From: Bacteroidales bacterium
GTDB lineage: Bacteria; Bacteroidota; Bacteroidia; Bacteroidales; Paludibacteraceae
Length of the DNA stretch: 12,589 nucleotides
Assembly: GCA_900767385.1 (NCBI GenBank)
Contig: CAAFYY010000013.1
Span: 1 to 12,589, forward strand
Reading direction: 5' to 3'
Of this stretch, positions 6,839-12,589 are shown piece by piece. Made by a program: the position numbers and the translations under genes. Below the pieces are notes generated by a model, which saw only the letters and a list, made by a program, of their open reading frames with translations, ran no database searches and had not been told where the DNA came from. How positions within the stretch are numbered: the first letter of the stretch is position 1; each line of letters starts with the position of its first letter.

Positions 6839-9088
6839 ATGATTGAACTTATTAAAGATGGCGTCTACTTGGTAGATGGCAAAATCGTGAACAGAGGCGA
6901 CAACCTCCCTTCACCAGATGCAGCTCGTGAAGAGACTATTGCTTATCAAATCATGCGCAAACACAACGTTTCTGACGATCAGAAAAAGTTCCGCATCAAA
7001 TTTGACGCAATGATGTCACACGACATTACCTACGTTGGTATCATTCAAACTGCTCGTGCCAGCGGTTTGGAAGAGTTCCCACTTCCTTATGCTATGACCA
7101 ACTGCCACAACTCATTGTGTGCTGTAGGTGGTACTATCAACGAAGACGACCACGTGTTCGGTCTTTCTGCTGCCAAGAAATATGGCGGTATCTATGTTCC
7201 TGCCAACCAAGCCGTAATCCACCAATATGCTCGCGAGGCAATGGTAAAATGCGGTGGCATGATCCTCGGTTCTGACTCTCACACACGTTACGGCTCACTC
7301 GGTACAATGGGTGTCGGCGAAGGTGGTGGTGAGTTGGTAAAACAACTCCTTCACAACACCTGGGATGTAGCAGCTCCTGAAGTTGTCCTCATCTGGTTGG
7401 AAGGCGCTCCAAAACGTGGCGTAGGTCCTCACGATATCGCCATCTCATTGGTAAAAGCAGTATTTGCTAACGGCTTCGTTAAAAACAAAGTATTGGAATT
7501 TGCTGGTCCTGGCGTTAAAAACCTCCCAATCGACTACCGTAACGGTATCGATATCATGACCACCGAGACCACCTGCTTGTCATCAATCTGGGTAACTGAC
7601 GACATCGTAAAAGCTCACTACGTTGCTCACGGCAAAGCAGCCGACTACAAAGAATTGACTCCAGGCAAAGTAGCTTACTATGATAGCATGATTCGCATCG
7701 ACCTCTCTTCAGAGGAAGCTATGATCGCGCTCCCATTCCACCCATCAAACGCCTTCACCATCAAAGAACTCTGCGCTAATCCAAAAGAGATCATGGCAGC
7801 AGTTGAGGCAGAAGGTCAGAAGAAATTCCCTAACGTAGGCTTCAACCTCACCGACAAAGTCGTTGACGGCAAAGTGCTCTGCGACCAAGGTATCATCGCT
7901 GGTTGCTCAGGTGGTACATTCGATAACATCTGCGAGGCTTCATCAATCCTCAAAGGTGCATCAACAGGCAACGGTTATTTCTCATTGAGCGTATACCCAC
8001 AAAGTACTCCTGTTTACATGTCAATCTACCGCAACGGCGTAGCTGCCGACCTCCTCGAGTGCGGTGCAATCCTCAAACCAGCTTTCTGCGGTCCTTGCTT
8101 CGGTGCCGGCGACGTTCCTTCAAACAACGGTCTCTCAATCCGTCACACCACCCGTAACTTCCCTAACCGCGAAGGTTCAAAACCAGGTCAAGGTCAAATC
8201 TCAGCCGTTGCCCTCATGGACGCACGTTCTATCGCAGCAACAGCAGCCAACGGTGGCGTACTTACCGCTGCTACAGAAATCGACTACACTCCACGTCACG
8301 AGGAATACGTATTTGACTCATCAATCTACGCAAAACGCGTATATCAAGGCTACGGTAAAGCTGATGCTAAGGCAGAACTCAAATTCGGTCCTAACATCAA
8401 AGACTGGCCTAAGATGCACCAGATGCAAGACAACATGTTGGTTGAACTCGCAGCCGTAATCCACGACGCAGTAACCACAACCGACGAGTTGATCCCTTCA
8501 GGCGAGACTTCATCATACCGTTCAAACCCATTGAAACTCTCTGAGTTCGCACTCTCACGTCGTTGCCCAGAGTACGTTGGCAAGAGCAAAGCTATCAAAG
8601 CCGAAGATGCTGAACGTCGCGAAGGCAAACCATGCGACAAGATCATGAACGCACTCGCTAAAGTAGGCAACGCTGCCGAGTTGGTAAAAGTTACCTCATT
8701 CGGTTCATGCGTATTCGCTAACAAACCAGGCGACGGCTCAGCTCGTGAGCAAGCTGCTTCATGTCAGAAAGTGCTTGGCGGCGACGCTAACATCTGCTAC
8801 GAATACGCTACAAAACGTTATCGCAGCAACTGTATCAACTGGGGTATCATCCCATTCACCATCGACCCAGAAACAGAGTTCAACTACAACGAAGGCGACT
8901 TCGTATTCGTTCCAGGTCTCCGCAAGGCTATCCTCGACGGTGTTGAAGACATCATGGGTAAAGTCATCACAGCCAACGGCGTTCACGACATCCAACTCCA
9001 CGTCAAAGGTCTCACCAACGAGGAGAAAGAAATCCTCTCAGAGGGTTGCTTGATGAACTTCTACGCTGCTCAAAACCGCAAAAAATAA
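6839..9088 (+). CDS. acn: Aconitase-family hydratase (probable aconitate hydratase)
   Basis: This probably interconverts citrate and isocitrate through cis-aconitate with a [4Fe-4S] cluster. The 749 residues match the length of mitochondrial-type aconitases, with domains 1-3 followed by the swivel domain from about 600. Visible conserved parts are GSDSHT (144-149; Asp146, Ser147, His148), candidate cluster ligands Cys356, Cys417 and Cys420 (CGPC), RNFPNR with Arg439 and Arg444 matching the two substrate arginines of pig aconitase, and GDGSARE (631-637), matching the Ser642/Arg644 loop. The first cluster-ligand motif is unusual: AGCSGGTFDN replaces the standard SCTNS, and the usual Asp-His pair near residue 100 is not obvious (TNCHNS at 87-92). 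It follows citG by 12 bases and precedes icd, consistent with tricarboxylate chemistry, though activity on another substrate is not excluded. Confidence 0.88.
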   Translation: MIELIKDGVYLVDGKIVNRGDNLPSPDAAREETIAYQIMRKHNVSDDQKKFRIKFDAMMSHDITYVGIIQTARASGLEEFPLPYAMTNCHNSLCAVGGTINEDDHVFGLSAAKKYGGIYVPANQAVIHQYAREAMVKCGGMILGSDSHTRYGSLGTMGVGEGGGELVKQLLHNTWDVAAPEVVLIWLEGAPKRGVGPHDIAISLVKAVFANGFVKNKVLEFAGPGVKNLPIDYRNGIDIMTTETTCLSSIWVTDDIVKAHYVAHGKAADYKELTPGKVAYYDSMIRIDLSSEEAMIALPFHPSNAFTIKELCANPKEIMAAVEAEGQKKFPNVGFNLTDKVVDGKVLCDQGIIAGCSGGTFDNICEASSILKGASTGNGYFSLSVYPQSTPVYMSIYRNGVAADLLECGAILKPAFCGPCFGAGDVPSNNGLSIRHTTRNFPNREGSKPGQGQISAVALMDARSIAATAANGGVLTAATEIDYTPRHEEYVFDSSIYAKRVYQGYGKADAKAELKFGPNIKDWPKMHQMQDNMLVELAAVIHDAVTTTDELIPSGETSSYRSNPLKLSEFALSRRCPEYVGKSKAIKAEDAERREGKPCDKIMNALAKVGNAAELVKVTSFGSCVFANKPGDGSAREQAASCQKVLGGDANICYEYATKRYRSNCINWGIIPFTIDPETEFNYNEGDFVFVPGLRKAILDGVEDIMGKVITANGVHDIQLHVKGLTNEEKEILSEGCLMNFYAAQNRKK

Positions 9089-9112
9089 TTCCTCAATAGA
9101 TTCTTTCATCAC

Positions 9113-9138
9113 GCTCCCTGAGGTCCGCCTCGGGGAGC
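9113..9138 (+). promoter_or_regulatory. Stable intercistronic hairpin between aconitase and icd
   Basis: An 11-bp GC-rich stem (9113-9123 with 9128-9138, one G-U pair) is closed by a UCCG tetraloop. It is followed by ATTAACAACA, so it lacks the U-run of a terminator. It lies 24 bases after the aconitase stop and 19 bases before the icd start. It may protect the upstream mRNA end after processing, partly attenuate transcription, or shield the icd start region. Confidence 0.6.
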
Positions 9139-9157
9139 ATTAACAACAAATACACAC

Positions 9158-10369
9158 ATGGAAAAAATCAAAATGACCACTCCATTGGTAGAGATGGATG
9201 GCGACGAAATGACCAGAATCCTCTGGCAAATGATCAAGGACGAACTCATTCTTCCTTTCGTTGACTTGAAAACAGAATACTACGACCTCGGTCTTCTCCA
9301 CCGCAACGAGACCAAAGACCAAGTAACCGTTGATTCTGCCAACGCTACCAAGAAATATGGTGTTGCTGTAAAATGCGCTACCATCACTCCTAACAAACAG
9401 CGTATGGAAGAGTATCCACAACTCACCGAGATGTGGAAATCACCAAACGGCACCATCCGTTCAATCCTCGACGGTACCGTATTCCGTGCACCTATCACCA
9501 TCCCAACCATCAAACCAGTCGTTAAAAACTGGGAAGCTCCTATCACCATCGCTCGTCACGCCTATGGCGACGTTTACAAAAGCGTAGACATGTACACCAC
9601 AGAGCCAGGTACTTGCACCATGACCTTCAAAGGCGAGAGCGGCGAGGAGAAAACCATCACCGTACAAAAAGTTGACGGTCCAGCAGTATGGCAAGGCGCT
9701 CACAACAAAGAGAAATCAATCCGCTCTTTCGCTAAAGCTTGCTTCCAATACGCTATCGATACCAAACAAGACCTCTGGTTCAGCACCAAAGACACCATCG
9801 CTAAAGTTTACGACGGCGAGTTCAAGAAAGTGTTCGAAGAGGAATTCGTTAACTACGAAGCTAAATTCAACGAACTCGGCATCGAATACTTCTACACCCT
9901 CATCGACGACGCTGTTGCTCGCGTAATCCGCAGCAAAGGTGGCTTCATCTGGGCTTGTAAGAACTACGACGGCGACGTAATGTCAGACATGGTATCAACA
10001 GCCTTCGGTTCATTGGCTATGATGACCTCAGTGCTCGTTGCTCCTGACGGCACCACCGAGTACGAGGCTGCTCACGGCACCGTAACCAAACACTACTACA
10101 AACACCTCAAAGGCGAAGAGACCTCAACCAACCCAATGGCTACCATCTTCGCTTGGATCGGCGCATTCCGCAAACGTGGCCAAATGGATGGTTTGAATGA
10201 CCTCGTAGCCTATGCCGACAAACTCGAGCAGGCTTGCTACAAGACTCTCGCTGACGGCATCATGACAAAAGACCTCGTGAACCTCGTTGAGCCAGGTGTG
10301 AAAGTTCAAGGTGTAACCAGCAAACAATTCATCCTCGCTATCCGCGAACGCCTCGAAGCACAACTCTAA
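9158..10369 (+). CDS. icd: NADP-dependent isocitrate dehydrogenase, eukaryotic (IDH1/2-like) subfamily
   Basis: The enzyme oxidatively decarboxylates isocitrate to 2-oxoglutarate with NADP (EC 1.1.1.42). The 403-residue product closely follows the homodimeric IDH1/IDH2 type, not the E. coli Icd type. Signs are VEMDGDEMTR (11-20), WKSPNGTIR (93-101, substrate Ser95 and Arg101), Arg110, the IARHAYGD block with Arg133 (matching human Arg132), Tyr140, Lys211, and the metal-binding YDGDVMSD (Asp271, Asp273, Asp277). AAHGTVTKHY (304-313) matches the NADP-phosphate loop, with Lys311 in place of human Arg314 and His312 kept. It lies 69 bases after aconitase and ends before a strong terminator, so it closes the operon. 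Codon use is highly biased. Confidence 0.97.
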   Translation: MEKIKMTTPLVEMDGDEMTRILWQMIKDELILPFVDLKTEYYDLGLLHRNETKDQVTVDSANATKKYGVAVKCATITPNKQRMEEYPQLTEMWKSPNGTIRSILDGTVFRAPITIPTIKPVVKNWEAPITIARHAYGDVYKSVDMYTTEPGTCTMTFKGESGEEKTITVQKVDGPAVWQGAHNKEKSIRSFAKACFQYAIDTKQDLWFSTKDTIAKVYDGEFKKVFEEEFVNYEAKFNELGIEYFYTLIDDAVARVIRSKGGFIWACKNYDGDVMSDMVSTAFGSLAMMTSVLVAPDGTTEYEAAHGTVTKHYYKHLKGEETSTNPMATIFAWIGAFRKRGQMDGLNDLVAYADKLEQACYKTLADGIMTKDLVNLVEPGVKVQGVTSKQFILAIRERLEAQL

Positions 10370-10396
10370 TACCGTTTTGGAGCAATCAATACACTC

Positions 10397-10432
10397 AGCC
10401 CTCGCTATAACCTTAGCGGGGGCTTTTCTTTT
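10397..10432 (+). terminator. Rho-independent terminator after icd
   Basis: An 11-bp stem (10397-10407 with 10414-10424, one G-U pair) has a 6-base loop and is followed by TTTCTTTT. It lies 27 bases after the icd stop and marks the end of the citrate operon. Confidence 0.9.
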
Positions 10433-10792
10433 AAACAAACTCAATGTCAGGCTTTCGTGGGCGAATCATAGAGGGTATTAGAAGGGGTTATGAAATTGGT
10501 GAAATTGGTCTCTAAAAGTGTGTTCTAAAGGCTCAAAATGCCTTGTAATTATATGTAAAAATGACTCGTTCAGACATCTTTTTTCTTTTCAAAAAATCGT
10601 GTCCTTGTAGAGGAATTCCAAACATCTCAAAAAGAGTCAGAGTCATCGCTAACCGCCTCATCTATCATGGTCTTTTCCCCTCAAAATAAATAGTCATGTA
10701 ACGGCAGAAAGTTGCAGAATAATTTGTAAATTTGTAGCGATGAAAAATAACGTGGGGTAATAGTGCCTCATACAATATATAAACTCAAACAA
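10433..10792. other. Non-coding gap between the citrate operon and the acyl-CoA synthetase gene
   Basis: About 360 bases with no convincing gene on either strand. It holds a perfect 9-base tandem duplication, GAAATTGGT twice at 10492-10509, inside a 23-codon open frame (10444-10515) that has no supporting signal. The middle is T- and A-rich and shows no clear RNA fold. The right end carries the predicted promoter listed next. Confidence 0.55.
10727..10734 (+). promoter_or_regulatory. Candidate -7 promoter box for the acyl-CoA synthetase gene
   Basis: TAAATTTG matches the Bacteroidota TAnnTTTG -7 consensus exactly, about 58 bases before the start codon at 10793. No good -33 element is seen at normal spacing (a TTG at 10712-10714 is too close), and the surrounding DNA is AT-rich, so the match is only suggestive. 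It is plausible because a strong terminator separates this gene from icd. Confidence 0.45.
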
Positions 10793-12589
10793 ATGAGTCA
10801 ATTACATTTTTCTACCATGGTGTTTGAAAAGGCTAAGAAATATGCCAAACACCACATCCTCTATTTCCGCGATGAATTATTGTCTGCGTGGAAAGGCATC
10901 ACCTGGGGCGAACTCGCTGACCGCGTGATGGCTACGGCTAAGGCACTTGTCAATCTCGGCATCGAAGAACAGGACTGCATCGGTATCTGCTCGCAGAATA
11001 TGCCGGAGTGCATCATGAGCGATTTCGCAAGTTACGCCAACCGTGCCGTCTCTGTCCCTCTCTATGCCACACTCTCTGCCGAGCAAATCGAATACTGCGT
11101 TAACGACAGTCAGATGAAGGTGCTCTTCGTTGGCGAACAGCAGCAGTTCGACAACGTGCTCAAGGTGCTCGAAAATATGCCTTCGCTGGTGAGAGTGGTG
11201 GTGTACGACCCTAAGACCGACCTTAAGGGATGTCAGAAAGCATGCTACTTCACCGAGTTTTTCCAAGAAGGACAGACTGAAGAGAACGAGAAAACCGTCC
11301 GTTCCAGACAGAAGAACGCCAAACCGGAAGATCTCGCTATCATCATGTACACCTCCGGAACCACAGGCAACCCCAAAGGAGCGATGCTGCTTCACTCTGC
11401 TTTGCAGGAGTGTATGCGCATCCACGACATACGTATCAAGATGCCGAAGAACAACACCTCGTTGGCTTTCCTCCCGCTCTCACATATCTTTGAACGCGGT
11501 TGGACCTATTTCTGCATGTTCAAGAACACGAAGGTCTATCTCAACCGCCGTCCGAGCGAAATCACCAAGATACTCCCTGAAGTAAAACCAAATATGATGT
11601 GTAACGTCCCACGCTTCTGGGAGAAAGTGGCCATTGGCGTCAAAGAAAAGATCAACACCTTCTCTCCATTCATGAAGGGTGTCGTTACCTGGGCCATCGA
11701 TGTCGGCCGCCGCTATAACATCGACTCAATCCGTGTCGGCAAACACGCCTCTCCGGGACTCTGGGTGCGTTATCAGATAGCCGACAAGGTGGTGTTCAAC
11801 AAACTCCGTAAGGTCATCGGCATCGATAGGGGCGTCCTCTTCCCTGTTGCAGGTGCCGCCATGGACGAGCAGTTGCTCCGTTTCTTCCGCAGTCTCGGCA
11901 TCCCGATGTGCTACGGCTACGGCCTCTCTGAGACCACCGCCACCGTCTGCTGCTTCCCCTACAAGCGCTACACCTTCGGCTCCATCGGCGAGGTGATGCC
12001 TGACGTCCAGGTGCGCATCGGCGACGACGACGAGATACAGGTGAAGGGTAAGACCATCACCGTCGGCTACTACAACAAACCAGAGGCGACCGCTGAGGCA
12101 TTCACCGAGGACGGATGGTTCCGCACCGGCGACGCAGGCCGCCTCGAGGGCAAGACCCTCTTCTTCAACGACCGCATCAAGGATCTCTTCAAGACCTCCA
12201 ACGGCAAATATATCTCGCCGCAGCTCATCGAGACCAAACTGGGTGGCGACCGTTTCATCGAGCAGATTGCTGTCATCGGCAACAACCGCAACTTCGTGAC
12301 AGCCATCATCGCCCCTTCTCATGAGGCCATCAAGGCGTATGCCGATGAGCAGAATATTGCGTACAACCGCATTGAGGACCTCCTCAGCAACCAGAAGATC
12401 TACGACCTCATCGCCTCCAGAATCGAAGAGTGTCAGAAGGAGTTTGCTTCGTTTGAGAAGATCAAACGCTTCCGTCTGATCAAGAAAGGATTCTCCATCG
12501 AGTCGGGCGAACTGACCTCAACGCTGAAGATCCGTCGCGCCATCATCCAACAGAACTACCGCGACCTCATCGACGAGATGTACTCCGAC
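10793..12589 (+). CDS. Long-chain acyl-CoA synthetase (AMP-forming), 3' end at the window edge
   Basis: This AMP-binding enzyme activates long-chain fatty acids to acyl-CoA through an acyl-adenylate (EC 6.2.1.3 type). The open frame runs for 599 codons to the last base without a stop; relatives are about 600 residues, so only the very end is missing. Motifs in order are the P-loop YTSGTTGNPKG (186-196), LPLSHIFERGW (about 227-237), GYGLSETT (375-382), DGWFRTGD (440-447), the hinge region DRIKDLFKTSNGKY (460-473) and a C-terminal TSTLKIRRAII. The DLFKTSNGKYISP form and LSHIFERGW indicate the ACSL/FAA1 branch rather than E. coli FadD, so no symbol is given. The ATG at 10793 is the first in frame; an alternative Met follows eight residues later. 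It has its own candidate promoter, and codon use is less biased than in icd. Confidence 0.93.
   Translation, partial: MSQLHFSTMVFEKAKKYAKHHILYFRDELLSAWKGITWGELADRVMATAKALVNLGIEEQDCIGICSQNMPECIMSDFASYANRAVSVPLYATLSAEQIEYCVNDSQMKVLFVGEQQQFDNVLKVLENMPSLVRVVVYDPKTDLKGCQKACYFTEFFQEGQTEENEKTVRSRQKNAKPEDLAIIMYTSGTTGNPKGAMLLHSALQECMRIHDIRIKMPKNNTSLAFLPLSHIFERGWTYFCMFKNTKVYLNRRPSEITKILPEVKPNMMCNVPRFWEKVAIGVKEKINTFSPFMKGVVTWAIDVGRRYNIDSIRVGKHASPGLWVRYQIADKVVFNKLRKVIGIDRGVLFPVAGAAMDEQLLRFFRSLGIPMCYGYGLSETTATVCCFPYKRYTFGSIGEVMPDVQVRIGDDDEIQVKGKTITVGYYNKPEATAEAFTEDGWFRTGDAGRLEGKTLFFNDRIKDLFKTSNGKYISPQLIETKLGGDRFIEQIAVIGNNRNFVTAIIAPSHEAIKAYADEQNIAYNRIEDLLSNQKIYDLIASRIEECQKEFASFEKIKRFRLIKKGFSIESGELTSTLKIRRAIIQQNYRDLIDEMYSD

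Noticed and set aside
10492..10509. Tandem GAAATTGGT repeat as the beginning of a CRISPR or satellite array
   Set aside because: Only two adjacent copies exist, with no spacers and no further copies.
10444..10515. A 23-codon open frame just after the icd terminator
   Set aside because: It has no ribosome binding site or promoter, no recognisable similarity, and is short enough to occur by chance; its end is built from the 9-base tandem repeat.
10561..10646. Inverted ATGACTC (10561-10567) and GAGTCAT (10640-10646) as a possible RNA or transposon end
   Set aside because: Seven bases separated by 72 bases is expected by chance in this length, and there is no target duplication or transposase.
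1..12589. Mobile elements, tRNA or rRNA genes, CRISPR arrays, defence or phage genes
   Set aside because: No transposase, integrase, terminal inverted repeats, cloverleaf or repeat-spacer pattern was seen; the window reads as ordinary chromosomal metabolism genes.

Overview
The window is a stretch of chromosome from an anaerobic member of the Bacteroidota, most likely Bacteroidales and possibly Prevotellaceae. Three things point there: a C-terminal type IX secretion sorting domain at the left edge, TAnnTTTG-type -7 promoter boxes, and A-rich, mostly Shine-Dalgarno-poor gene starts. The species cannot be named from the sequence. All genes lie on the + strand.

Layout: (1) 1-576, the 3' end of a secreted T9SS cargo protein with a strong terminator; its reading frame looks disturbed near the left edge. 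(2) 593-1309, rnhB (ribonuclease HII) and its terminator. (3) 1310-1755, an AT-rich non-coding region with a 14-bp perfect palindrome, a Bacteroidota-type -7 box and a hairpin at the start of the predicted transcript. (4) 1756-10432, one tightly packed gene set, citD-citE-citF-citX-citC-citG-aconitase-icd, closed by a strong terminator. Gaps inside it range from a 4-base overlap to 69 bases; the largest holds a stable hairpin without a U-tract. (5) 10433-10792, a second non-coding gap with a possible promoter. (6) 10793 to the right edge, a nearly complete long-chain acyl-CoA synthetase.

How the genes fit together: CitD (acyl carrier), CitE (citryl lyase) and CitF (acyl transferase) form citrate lyase. 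CitG makes the prosthetic-group precursor, CitX attaches it to CitD and CitC acetylates it, so the operon encodes a complete self-maturing enzyme. Aconitase and NADP-isocitrate dehydrogenase follow directly, linking the same citrate pool to 2-oxoglutarate and NADPH. No citrate transporter, oxaloacetate decarboxylase, citrate-sensing two-component system or citrate synthase is visible in the window.

The most interesting reading, which is inference, is that citrate lyase here serves central metabolism. It could make citrate from acetate and oxaloacetate in place of citrate synthase, or act as the last step of a reductive half-cycle, rather than ferment imported citrate. The strongly biased codon use of citDEF, aconitase and icd, compared with citX, citC and citG, fits a highly expressed core pathway.
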